Part shown: positions 16,436 to 23,937 of the stretch, in pieces
Position numbering within the stretch: position 1 is the first letter of the stretch
How the letters are laid out: each line of letters begins with the position of its first letter
Assembly: GCA_002371215.1 (NCBI GenBank)
Contig: DFGL01000040.1
Span: 1-28,450 of the forward strand
Direction of reading: 5' to 3'
Source of the DNA: Ruminococcaceae bacterium UBA3751
Lineage (GTDB): Bacteria; Bacillota; Clostridia; Oscillospirales; Acutalibacteraceae
Length of the DNA stretch: 28,450 nucleotides
The notes under the pieces: generated by a model
Told to the model about the DNA's origin: nothing
Database searches by the model: none
The model's input: the letters and a program-made list of their open reading frames with translations, nothing else
Translations under genes and position numbers: made by a program

Positions 16436-17875
16436 ATGGCAGAACAATCTTTAACTCACGGCATTAAGCTGAAGGATAAAATCGGCTATGCTCTCGGCGA
16501 CGCGGGCGGTCTTTTAACCTTTTCGCTTATAGGCGCATTTCAAAACAAGTTTTATACCGACGCTCTCGGTATAAGCCCTGCAAAAATTGCGGTATTAATT
16601 CTTATTGCAAGAGTATGGGACGCAATTAACGACCCGCTTTGGGGAGCCTTCATCTCCTCAAGAAAACCGAGCCCGAAAGGTCAGTTCAGACCGTGGATTT
16701 TAGGCTTTTCAATTCCGCTTGCCATCTCGGCAGCGCTGATGTTCCTTAAAATTCCGGGTCTCAGCGAGGGCAAGTATCTTGCTTATGCGTATATTACTTA
16801 TATTATGTACGGTATGATGTATACGGCGGTTAACATTCCTTACGGTTCGCTTGCTTCCGTTGTAACGGACGACGAGCTTGAGCGCTCATCGCTTTCAATG
16901 TGGCGTTCAATCGGCGCAGGCGTCGGCGGTCTTCCGGGTACAATCATTCTTCCTATGGTAGTTTATACCGTGGTAGGTAAGTATCCTAACGGCAAGGATA
17001 TCCAGCAGCTCAACGAAACAAAGCTTTTCTGGTGCGTAGTAATCCTTTCGGTTATTTCCGTATTCGTATACTTTGCTCATTATAAACTCACTAAGGAGAG
17101 AATTGCTCCTCAGAAGAAGACTAAGGATAACAGCAGCAACGCTATCGCAACAATAAAAGCCCTTATTAAAAACAGAGCTTTCGTTATGATTTGTATTGCT
17201 TCTATGATGCTTATTGCGTTCCAGTTCTATTATCAGTCAACCTTTACCTATCTCTTTACGGACTATTTCGGAAAGCCGGGACTCTATGCAATGGTAACAA
17301 TCTGTACCTATCTTCCCATGGCTATCTTTATTCCGATTATGAACAAGCTCATTGTTAAGTTCGGTAAAAAAGAACTCTGCGCCTGCGGTATGGCGTTTGC
17401 TACCGTTGCCTGCCTGATACTGTTTATCGTAAGGGGAATGCCGCTTTCGGAGAATCCGTATTTCTTCCTTGTTTTAACTTTCTTCTCAGGCCTTGGTCAG
17501 ACCTTCCTTGTTCTTGAGGTTTGGGCGCTCGTTATGGACGTTATTGATTACCACGAGCTCAGAACGGGCAGAAGGGAAGAGGGTATGGCTTATGCGTTCT
17601 TCTCCTTTACAAGAAAGCTCGGTCAGACTCTTGCGGGCGTTGGACTCAACGTTCTCCTTTCCTTCATTCACTATGACGGAACTGCAACTCAGAGAGGCGA
17701 GGCGCTCGCTCCCGACGTTCTTTCAAAGCTCTATGATATTTCAACGCTTGTTCCCGCAATAATGCTTGCTATTATGGCTGTGGTTCTCTTCTTCGGTTAC
17801 GACCTTTCAAAGAAGAAACTCGAAGTTGTTCACGAGCAGCTTGCAGAGGCTCGCGCAAAAGAGATTACTGAATAA
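16436..17875 (+). CDS. GPH-family sugar:cation symporter (MFS)
   Basis: This is a 479-residue, twelve-segment carrier of the glycoside-pentoside-hexuronide (MelB/XynB/YihO) family. Family features are the N-terminal KIGYALGDAGG, the VWDAINDPLWG motif and the charged loop KGQFRPWI in the first half. E. coli uses GPH carriers (YihO, YihP) for sulfoquinovose or its glycerol glycoside, so this is the likely importer for the operon's substrate. It is the last gene, 11 bp after the ROK gene and directly before a terminator. Nothing in the sequence fixes the substrate. Confidence 0.88.
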   Translation: MAEQSLTHGIKLKDKIGYALGDAGGLLTFSLIGAFQNKFYTDALGISPAKIAVLILIARVWDAINDPLWGAFISSRKPSPKGQFRPWILGFSIPLAISAALMFLKIPGLSEGKYLAYAYITYIMYGMMYTAVNIPYGSLASVVTDDELERSSLSMWRSIGAGVGGLPGTIILPMVVYTVVGKYPNGKDIQQLNETKLFWCVVILSVISVFVYFAHYKLTKERIAPQKKTKDNSSNAIATIKALIKNRAFVMICIASMMLIAFQFYYQSTFTYLFTDYFGKPGLYAMVTICTYLPMAIFIPIMNKLIVKFGKKELCACGMAFATVACLILFIVRGMPLSENPYFFLVLTFFSGLGQTFLVLEVWALVMDVIDYHELRTGRREEGMAYAFFSFTRKLGQTLAGVGLNVLLSFIHYDGTATQRGEALAPDVLSKLYDISTLVPAIMLAIMAVVLFFGYDLSKKKLEVVHEQLAEARAKEITE

Positions 17876-17889
17876 TAAATCTAATACTT

Positions 17890-17915
17890 ACGGAGGGCTT
17901 AGCCCTCCGTTTTTT
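17890..17915 (+). terminator. Intrinsic terminator closing the GH31-to-GPH operon
   Basis: ACGGAGGGC (17890-17898) pairs with GCCCTCCGT (17902-17910) around a TTA loop, followed by T's to 17915. It is strong and close to the last stop codon. Confidence 0.92.
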
Positions 17916-17949
17916 ACATATTAATATATGTAAAATTGCTCATGTAAAA
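17912..17949. promoter_or_regulatory. AT-rich dyad with an extra half-site upstream of the metal transporter promoter
   Basis: TTTTACATAT (17912-17921) and ATATGTAAAA (17926-17935) form a perfect 10-bp dyad with a TAAT centre. A further ATGTAAAA copy lies at 17942-17949, 14 bp from the first. It ends just before the -35 box of the znu-like promoter. It could be the operator of a metal-responsive repressor, although it does not match the Bacillus Zur or MntR consensus I know. It also overlaps the T-run of the preceding terminator. Confidence 0.45.
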
Positions 17950-17955
17950 ATTAGA

Positions 17956-17984
17956 TTGACAACCGATTTTACGCCCTTTATAAT
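17956..17984 (+). promoter_or_regulatory. Consensus promoter of the metal ABC transporter operon
   Basis: TTGACA (17956-17961) and TATAAT (17979-17984) are exact consensus hexamers with a 17-bp spacer, 32 bp upstream of the first gene. So strong a promoter would need repression, consistent with metal-responsive control. Confidence 0.8.
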
Positions 17985-18016
17985 CGTAGTATAGTTTTTT
18001 TAACAGGAGAATTAAA

Positions 18017-18982
18017 ATGAAAAAAATTATTGCGGTTATATTAATGCTTATTCTTGTTTTTGGGCTGTTTTCCGCCTGTTCTGCAGGAAGTAATGATGAT
18101 ATGAACGAAGACGCAGAAATCGACATTGTAACAACGGTATTTCCTATTTACGATTGGGTAAAAAACATCGTTGGCGACGATGAAAGCGTAGACGTTGAAT
18201 TACTCCTTGATAACGGCTCGGACCTTCATAACTATCAGCCCACGGCGGACGATTTGATTAAGGTGTCAAATTGCGATATGTTTATTTATATCGGCGGTGA
18301 AAGCGACAAGTGGGTTGACGACGCTCTGAAGAATGCGGTTAACAAAAATATGATTACCGTTAATCTTATGGAGGTTATCGGCAGCAACGCTAAAGAGGAG
18401 GAACTCAAAGAGGGAATGCAGTCTGAGAAAGAGGAAGGCGAAGAAACAGAGTACGACGAGCATATCTGGCTTTCACTCAAAAATGCAATTCTCTGCGTTG
18501 ACGAAATAAGCAGCAGGCTTGCTTCAATCGGCAGGGAGGGAAATAGTTATTTAACCAATGCCGACGTCTATACCAAAAAGCTTTCAGCGCTTGATAACGA
18601 ATACGAAGCGGCAGTTAAAAATGCAAAGGTAAAAACTCTTGTTTTCGGTGACCGCTTCCCGTTCAGGTATCTTACCGAGGAATATAAGCTGGATTATTAC
18701 GCCGCTTTTTCAGGCTGCTCCGCGGAGAGCGAGGCGAGCTTTGAAACCGTATCCTTCCTTGCAAAAAAGGTGGACGAGTTCAATCTTAAATATGTAATGA
18801 CTATTGAAAGCAGCGACGGAAAAATAGCAAAAACGATTATTGAAAATACTGCAAAAAAGAACGCCGAGATTTTAGTTCTTGATTCAATGCAGTCAATCGT
18901 TGATGAAGACGTTAAAAACGGCGCTTCGTATTTAACAGTTATGCAGAATAATCTTGAGGTCTTAAAGAAGGCTCTCAATTAA
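18017..18982 (+). CDS. znuA: Metal-binding lipoprotein of a zinc/manganese ABC transporter
   Basis: This is a cluster A-I solute-binding protein (ZnuA/TroA type), 321 residues, lipidated at Cys21 (LFSAC). The first metal ligands are His71 (DLHNYQPT) and His149 (DEHIWLS). Where ZnuA usually has a third His in HxAFxY, this protein has GDRFPFRYL (Asp212). The region AFSGCSAESEASF and Asp289 (LDSMQ) complete the site. The His-rich loop of ZnuA is replaced by a Glu/Asp-rich stretch (residues about 126-148). Zinc is the likeliest metal, with manganese possible. ATPase and permease genes follow at once. Confidence 0.85.
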   Translation: MKKIIAVILMLILVFGLFSACSAGSNDDMNEDAEIDIVTTVFPIYDWVKNIVGDDESVDVELLLDNGSDLHNYQPTADDLIKVSNCDMFIYIGGESDKWVDDALKNAVNKNMITVNLMEVIGSNAKEEELKEGMQSEKEEGEETEYDEHIWLSLKNAILCVDEISSRLASIGREGNSYLTNADVYTKKLSALDNEYEAAVKNAKVKTLVFGDRFPFRYLTEEYKLDYYAAFSGCSAESEASFETVSFLAKKVDEFNLKYVMTIESSDGKIAKTIIENTAKKNAEILVLDSMQSIVDEDVKNGASYLTVMQNNLEVLKKALN

Positions 18983-18994
18983 AGGATATTAATT

Positions 18995-19702
18995 ATGGCT
19001 CTTTTAAAATGTACCGATTTAACCCTCGGTTACGACGGTAAAGCGGTAGCGGAAAATCTTAATTTTGAATTGAATAACGGCGATTACCTTTGTATAGTCG
19101 GGGAAAACGGCTCGGGTAAAAGCACTCTTATGAAAACGCTCCTGAATCTTCAGCCCTGCCTTTCGGGCACCGTTGAAACAGGGGACGGCTTAAAAAGAAA
19201 CGAGATAGGCTACCTCCCTCAGCAAACGGTTGTTCAGCGTGATTTTCCCGCTTCCGTATGGGAGATAGTAATTTCGGGCTGCATAGGCAGCGGCGGCTTT
19301 AAGCCCTTTTATTCAAAAGAGCAGAAGGAAATGGCAAGAAACAATATTGAACGTATGGGCATAACCCATCTTACAAAACGCTGCTACAGGGAGCTTTCGG
19401 GCGGTCAGCAGCAGAGGGTACTTCTTGCCCGCGCGCTTTGCGCAACAAAAAAACTGCTCCTTCTTGATGAGCCCGTTTCGGGGCTTGACCCGAAGGTTAC
19501 TGCGGAGATGTACTCTCTTATCAAGGAACTCAACGATTCGGGAATTAGCGTAATAATGATTTCCCACGATATTTCCGCGGCGGTAAAATACGCCACGCAT
19601 ATTCTCCATATCGGAAACGGCGTTTTCTTCGGAACAAAGGAAGAATACTTAAAAAGCGATAAGGGCTATGCCTTTGTAAGCGGGGAAGGGGGCGCTGAGT
19701 AA
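18995..19702 (+). CDS. znuC: Metal ABC transporter ATPase
   Basis: This is a 235-residue cytoplasmic ATPase of the ZnuC/MntB type. It has Walker A GENGSGKST, the Q-loop region IGYLPQQT, signature LSGGQQQR, Walker B KKLLLLDEPVSGLD and switch histidine MISHDISA. It lies 12 bp after the binding protein and its stop overlaps the permease start (TAATG), so the three form one importer. Assignment to zinc rests on the family and the partner proteins. Confidence 0.88.
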   Translation: MALLKCTDLTLGYDGKAVAENLNFELNNGDYLCIVGENGSGKSTLMKTLLNLQPCLSGTVETGDGLKRNEIGYLPQQTVVQRDFPASVWEIVISGCIGSGGFKPFYSKEQKEMARNNIERMGITHLTKRCYRELSGGQQQRVLLARALCATKKLLLLDEPVSGLDPKVTAEMYSLIKELNDSGISVIMISHDISAAVKYATHILHIGNGVFFGTKEEYLKSDKGYAFVSGEGGAE

Positions 19703-20544
19703 TGGCTTCACTTATTGAAAAGCTGACTGTATATTTTCAGTACCCCTTCGTAAAATATGCGCTTATCGCGGGAATACTTATTGCGCTTTGCTCGTCGCTT
19801 CTCGGGGTAACGCTCGTATTAAAGCGCTTCTCGTTTATCGGCGACGGACTCTCTCACGTTGCTTTCGGCGCAATGGCTGTTGCAACCGTTGTAGGTATAA
19901 GTAACGATATGCTGCTGATACTTCCCGTTACGGTCCTCTCCGCAATAATAATCCTTGCGGGCGGAAAAAACAGAAAAATCAAGGGCGACGCCGCAATAGC
20001 GATGATTAGCGTCGGCTCGCTTGCGATAGGCTATCTGATAATGAACGTCTTTTCAACCTCAGGCAACGTATCGGGCGACGTATGTTCAACACTTTTCGGC
20101 TCAACCTCAATTCTTACTCTTACGAAACTTGACGTCTGGCTGTGCGTTATCCTCTCGGTTGTCGTAATAGGAATCTTCGTTCTGTTTTACAATAAGATTT
20201 TTGCCGTTACCTTTGATGAGGATTTCGCCAAGGCTACCGGAACGAACGCAGGGGCGTACAATCTGCTTATAGCAATCGTTATAGCGGTTATTATTGTTCT
20301 TGCAATGAATCTTGTGGGCTCGCTGCTTATTTCAGCGCTCGTTATTTTCCCTGCGCTTTCTGCAATGCGTATATTTAAAAATTTCAAGGCGGTAACAATC
20401 TGCTCTGCGGTTATAAGCGTGGTTTTCACCGCCCTCGGTATACTGATTTCAATTCTTGCCGGAACGCCCGTCGGCTCAACTATAGTAGGAATTGATATTG
20501 CAGGATTTATTATCTTTTCGGTTATAGGAGCAATTAAAAAATAG
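19702..20544 (+). CDS. znuB: Metal ABC transporter permease
   Basis: This is a 280-residue permease of the ABC-3 (ZnuB/TroC) family with about eight or nine membrane segments. Typical motifs are YPFVKYALIAGILIALCSS near the N-terminus, RFSFIGDGLSHVAFG, and the ATPase-contacting DEDFAKATG. It overlaps the ATPase gene by one base. A lipoprotein gene of unknown role follows 9 bp later in the same operon. Confidence 0.88.
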   Translation: MASLIEKLTVYFQYPFVKYALIAGILIALCSSLLGVTLVLKRFSFIGDGLSHVAFGAMAVATVVGISNDMLLILPVTVLSAIIILAGGKNRKIKGDAAIAMISVGSLAIGYLIMNVFSTSGNVSGDVCSTLFGSTSILTLTKLDVWLCVILSVVVIGIFVLFYNKIFAVTFDEDFAKATGTNAGAYNLLIAIVIAVIIVLAMNLVGSLLISALVIFPALSAMRIFKNFKAVTICSAVISVVFTALGILISILAGTPVGSTIVGIDIAGFIIFSVIGAIKK

Positions 20545-20553
20545 GAGTAAATT

Positions 20554-21363
20554 ATGAAAAAGATTATTGCATTAACTCTCGCTTTTGTTCTCGCGTTTTC
20601 TTTTGCTGCGTGCAGCGGCGGAAATAAGGAAAACGCTTCACCCTCAGCGGATACCTCTCAGGCTGCGGGCGGCTCAGACAGCGTTGTAACAACTAAGGCG
20701 TCCGATTATAAGAGCTCCGGCAAAAGCTCGGGTAAATCCTTTGAGCCCGTTATTAATTCAAATGAGTACGTACTTTATAATAATATTTTCTATAATAAGC
20801 AGGGCGGTGAATATGACGGAAAGCCCGTGATTAAGGAGGGTACCTTCGCAACGCTTTACGATGAATATAGCGGTGTAACGAGATACTACGTCTGGGGCTA
20901 TTACGATAATACAAAGTGCTGCGACTGGCAGTGGGAAATCAAGCCCGACAGTACGGATAACCTGCCCGATAACGGCTCGTTGGTATCCGTTACGGGCACG
21001 TTTGTATCTGACGAAAACGCGCTTGACGGCTACTGGATAATCAATCCTGAAATCAAAACAAAAATGCCCTTCAATGCGCCTGAAGAGGATATAGTTATGT
21101 CAACTATGAGCGCTACTCTTGAAAGGGTTGAAGCGTTGAATCTGCTCAATAAAGGGGAAGGCTTAGAGGGTAAAAGTATCATCTGCTACGGCAGAGTGCT
21201 TACTCCAAACTCAATCCAGAGCCCGTATTATAATAACGATTACGAAATCCCCGTTGAAACAAAGGACGAAATGCCCGCTATCGGTATGATGGTGCTTGTA
21301 AGCGGTACCGTAAAGGGCGGAAAAATAGTAAACGCCAAGGTTGAATTAACTGAAGATTATTAA
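20554..21363 (+). CDS. Unrecognised lipoprotein in the metal transporter operon
   Basis: I do not recognise this 269-residue protein. A lipoprotein signal peptide ends at Cys20 (AFSFAAC), followed by a Ser/Gly/Lys-rich linker (residues about 21-65). The folded part has two related-looking beta segments ending in SVTGTFV and LVSGTVKGG, suggestive of OB-like barrels, and an aromatic patch with paired cysteines (YDNTKCCDWQW). It has an AGGAG ribosome site, lies 9 bp after the permease and is followed by the operon terminator. It therefore probably works with the transporter on the outer membrane face, perhaps as an accessory metal-binding or envelope protein; that is inference. Confidence 0.75.
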   Translation: MKKIIALTLAFVLAFSFAACSGGNKENASPSADTSQAAGGSDSVVTTKASDYKSSGKSSGKSFEPVINSNEYVLYNNIFYNKQGGEYDGKPVIKEGTFATLYDEYSGVTRYYVWGYYDNTKCCDWQWEIKPDSTDNLPDNGSLVSVTGTFVSDENALDGYWIINPEIKTKMPFNAPEEDIVMSTMSATLERVEALNLLNKGEGLEGKSIICYGRVLTPNSIQSPYYNNDYEIPVETKDEMPAIGMMVLVSGTVKGGKIVNAKVELTEDY

Positions 21364-21369
21364 AAATAA

Positions 21370-21394
21370 AAGGCTGTCTCTCGCAGACAGCCTT
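21370..21394. terminator. Bidirectional terminator between convergent genes
   Basis: AAGGCTGTCT (21370-21379) and AGACAGCCTT (21385-21394) form a perfect 10-bp stem with loop CTCGC. The upstream flank is A-rich, giving a T-tract for the minus strand, while the plus-strand tail TCATATTTAT is weaker. It serves the znu operon from the left and ylmH from the right. Confidence 0.85.
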
Positions 21395-21405
21395 CATATT
21401 TATAT

Positions 21406-22140
21406 TTAGTATACTCTTACTGTGATTACCGCTCTGTCTTTTTTCGTTTTCCTCTCCTCTCCGCAGTAGATAAACCTACCGTAGCCCCTTACGGAAACAA
21501 TATCGTTTTCGCTGAGCGTTTTGCTGCTTTTTGTACACTGAACTGCGTTAATAAAAATCTTGTCCTGAGCAAAAAGCGCGGCGGTGCTTTTTCGTGAGAG
21601 CTTATATATTGCTGAGATAACCGCGTCCGTCCTGAGCGAAGGAACGATTATTTCTCTTGCCTCGGGCGGCTGCGTCAGTATTTCGGGTACGTTGTTTACC
21701 GTACTGCATTTTACCGTCGTGTGACGAACGGAGCTCAGATTATCGGTAATATAATCGGATATGTTTTTCCTGCAGAAAATATATGCGCTTTTGCCGTCTG
21801 TAATTATGTCGCCGAGCGTTTCTCTTGTTATCCCGAGCGCAAGTACTGAGCCTAAATAATCCCTGTGGCTGAGGTTTTCGGCAAAGCGAATTCCCGCGGG
21901 CTCAATTAAAACGCAGCTTATCGGAAAATCCGAATTATCAGATATTTCTCCAAAGCCCGCAACGCAGCGCTCCGCTCCCTCGTATCCGCCGTAAAGCGTG
22001 TAGCACCCCTCGGGCAGAGCGGTTTTCAGTATGCTTATTTCATTAAGGTTTAAAAAATCCGTAAATTCCCTTGTTCGCCGCAGCTCAGCTCTTTCATAAA
22101 GCTCGTTAAAACGGTGTTCAAGTATTGTATTATTTGTCAT
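21406..22140 (-). CDS. ylmH: YlmH-type S4 domain RNA-binding protein
   Basis: This 244-residue protein matches the YlmH family of Firmicutes (RqcP paralogue, linked to 50S ribosome quality control; also encoded near cell-division genes in other species). The N-terminal half contains the YlmH core (TDFLNLNEISILK, GGYEGAERCVAGFG, HRDYLGSVLALGI). The C-terminal S4 domain runs from about residue 180 to 240 (VISAIYKLSRKSTAALF, KSSKTLSENDIVSVRGYGRF). Here it is paired with trmO, whose 3' end overlaps its start by 11 bp, rather than with a division cluster. Both genes concern translation. Confidence 0.88.
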   Translation of the reverse strand: MTNNTILEHRFNELYERAELRRTREFTDFLNLNEISILKTALPEGCYTLYGGYEGAERCVAGFGEISDNSDFPISCVLIEPAGIRFAENLSHRDYLGSVLALGITRETLGDIITDGKSAYIFCRKNISDYITDNLSSVRHTTVKCSTVNNVPEILTQPPEAREIIVPSLRTDAVISAIYKLSRKSTAALFAQDKIFINAVQCTKSSKTLSENDIVSVRGYGRFIYCGEERKTKKDRAVITVRVY

Positions 22141-22801
22141 AAATCCCGTATACCTTCAGCGTGTTTTTCTCAACTGTAAATTTAATCTCGTACTCCGCAA
22201 AGCTGAAGCCGTAGCTTCTGCCGTTTTCGTTATGGTAAGCGGGGCGCGGGTCGTTTTCAAGGACGGTAATCAGCGTTTTCATTTTATCCTTCGGAATTTT
22301 GTTTTGCGTGCCGTTGCAGAATTCAACTTCAAGCAGCGGAAACTCCCTCTTGTCCGCAAAGCCGGAAACCGCGTCCTCGTGGCAATCGCTGTACTTTATA
22401 TATGGCTTTATATCGTAAATCGGCGTTCCGCTTATTAAATCCGCTCCGCGTACTGTAAGCGAGAGAACTCCGTTTTTGAATTCGCTTTTTATCAGCTCAA
22501 CGCTTGAGAGTCCGAGGTTGTTCGGGCGGAAAGGGGAGCGCGTTGCGAATACGCCCATTCTCGTGTTGCCTCCGAGTCTCGGCGGTCTTACGGTCAGCGA
22601 GTGGTTATCCCGTACGTTTTCGCTGAAGCCCCAAATCAGCCATAAATGCGAAAAGTCCTCAATACCTCTTACGGCGTTTTCATCGCAGTACTGCTTTTCA
22701 AATATTATTTCGGATTCAATTTCGGCTATTCCGCTCTGGCGCGGTACGGCAAACTTACTTGTAAAGTCATTTTTTATATATGCAATCGGCTTTATTTCCA
22801 T
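22130..22801 (-). CDS. trmO: tRNA (t6A37)-methyltransferase TrmO
   Basis: TrmO (TsaA/YaeB family) methylates N6-threonylcarbamoyladenosine 37 of tRNA using S-adenosylmethionine. The 223-residue length is usual. Motifs are PIAYIKNDF at the N-terminus, FSHLWLIWGF, the central GVFATRSPFRPNNLGLSSV loop, and the C-terminal NDPRPAYH. The ATG at 22801 is preceded on the minus strand by GGGAG. It is the first gene of a two-gene unit with ylmH, driven by a divergent promoter. Confidence 0.93.
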   Translation of the reverse strand: MEIKPIAYIKNDFTSKFAVPRQSGIAEIESEIIFEKQYCDENAVRGIEDFSHLWLIWGFSENVRDNHSLTVRPPRLGGNTRMGVFATRSPFRPNNLGLSSVELIKSEFKNGVLSLTVRGADLISGTPIYDIKPYIKYSDCHEDAVSGFADKREFPLLEVEFCNGTQNKIPKDKMKTLITVLENDPRPAYHNENGRSYGFSFAEYEIKFTVEKNTLKVYGIYDK

Positions 22802-22835
22802 ACTTTTGCTCCCGTAAATGCTGATTTTTTATTAT

Positions 22836-22864
22836 ATTATAGCATATATTTTACAAATTTTGAA
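22836..22864 (-). promoter_or_regulatory. Predicted promoter of trmO-ylmH
   Basis: On the minus strand TATAAT (22841-22836) has an extended -10 TGC directly upstream, and TTCAAA (22864-22859) lies 17 bp further upstream. It is back to back with the plus-strand promoter at 22872. Confidence 0.65.
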
Positions 22865-22871
22865 AAAAATG

Positions 22872-22900
22872 TTGAATTTATTAAAGAATTAATGTATTAT
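22872..22900 (+). promoter_or_regulatory. Predicted promoter of the membrane-anchored protein gene
   Basis: TTGAAT (22872-22877) and TATTAT (22895-22900) are 17 bp apart. Its -35 begins 7 bp from the -35 of the divergent trmO promoter, so the two may compete or share regulation. Confidence 0.55.
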
Positions 22901-22955
22901 ATATAGGTAAAGGTGCATTGCGCCTATTTTAGAAACCTTGTAAGGAGTAATAAAT

Positions 22956-23894
22956 ATGGCTAAGGTAAAAGCTAAAACAGGTCTTTCAAAGCTAAACAGA
23001 ATTTTATTCTTCGTTTTCGTAGGTCTTTTGATTGCAACAATTGTTATTATCATCGTTTCCAAGCCGAAGGTTGCGCAGAAGGCTGAGGGTACTGCTGAAG
23101 CCGGTGCTGCTGCGACTGATGAAATCAAGATTGAGGAATTCAAAGCAGGTACGTACGGCGGAAAAGATTTCCAGAGCGTTGAGGATGTAGTTAAGTACTA
23201 TGTTGAGGTATTTGATTATAATAAGACTTTGACCGCGCCTTATAAAGAGAACGGCGAAAGCAAAACTTATTATAAGCTTCTCGGCGACGAGAGCCTGACC
23301 ATTGAAAATCTTCTTATTGAAGGTCAGGAAAACGCTATGATTAATAAGCTCGTTCCCGGAATTCTTGACGGTATATTCAAGGGCAACGTTAAAGGTCTTC
23401 CGCCTTCAGATAACCGTGACCCGAATCTTGATACAAGAGATGACGGTAAAATTGATGAAAGACATTCTCATCTTACTGCTGACGACGTTCTTGCTTGCAA
23501 CGTTAAGGATAACGGCGACGGAACTATCTCTATCTCAATTCAGCCTAAGGCACAGATTCTCTCTATGCCCGACGCTGACCCGCAGGGACGTTTCTTCAAC
23601 GTACTCGGTGATATTTCAAGCACCGTTAATTCAATCTCCGTTCTTTCCTTCTCGGAGGGTACAATTGATGAAAACTTCGTTGTAAACTATGCGGGCGGTG
23701 TTGGTACAATCAAGGTTGACACCAAGACTAACGAGGTTGTTGAAGCTGATTACGAAATGGACGTACACATTGACGTTAAGCACGCTAACGTAACCGTTAT
23801 CAAGGATAAGAATGCTTCTCTTGATATTATCTATAAGAACCATTTCCCTGCAAGCGACCAGTATCTTAAGGATATGAAGGGAATAACAAGATAA
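22956..23894 (+). CDS. Unrecognised membrane-anchored protein
   Basis: I do not recognise this 312-residue protein. A basic N-terminus (KVKAKTGLSK) is followed by one membrane helix (about residues 14-36), then an Ala/Glu-rich linker and a large domain, so it is most likely anchored with the bulk outside. The outer part has a segment with DERHSHLTADDV and beta-rich repeats (DNGDGTISISI, VGTIKVDTKTNEVV, MDVHIDVKHANVTVI). No catalytic motif was found. It has its own promoter, an AAGGAG ribosome site and its own terminator, so it is a single-gene unit. An envelope role is a guess. Confidence 0.75.
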   Translation: MAKVKAKTGLSKLNRILFFVFVGLLIATIVIIIVSKPKVAQKAEGTAEAGAAATDEIKIEEFKAGTYGGKDFQSVEDVVKYYVEVFDYNKTLTAPYKENGESKTYYKLLGDESLTIENLLIEGQENAMINKLVPGILDGIFKGNVKGLPPSDNRDPNLDTRDDGKIDERHSHLTADDVLACNVKDNGDGTISISIQPKAQILSMPDADPQGRFFNVLGDISSTVNSISVLSFSEGTIDENFVVNYAGGVGTIKVDTKTNEVVEADYEMDVHIDVKHANVTVIKDKNASLDIIYKNHFPASDQYLKDMKGITR

Positions 23895-23906
23895 GAATAT
23901 TCAGCT

Positions 23907-23935
23907 AAGGGGTGCTGTTGCACCCCTTTCTTTTT
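23907..23935 (+). terminator. Intrinsic terminator after the membrane-anchored protein gene
   Basis: AAGGGGTGC (23907-23915) pairs with GCACCCCTT (23920-23928) around TGTT, followed by TCTTTTT. It is strong and ends three bases before the next start codon. Confidence 0.88.
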
Positions 23936-23937
23936 GT

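Noticed and set aside
22476..22817. Plus-strand open frame of 113 codons over trmO
   Set aside because: It is the antisense shadow of a well-conserved methyltransferase.
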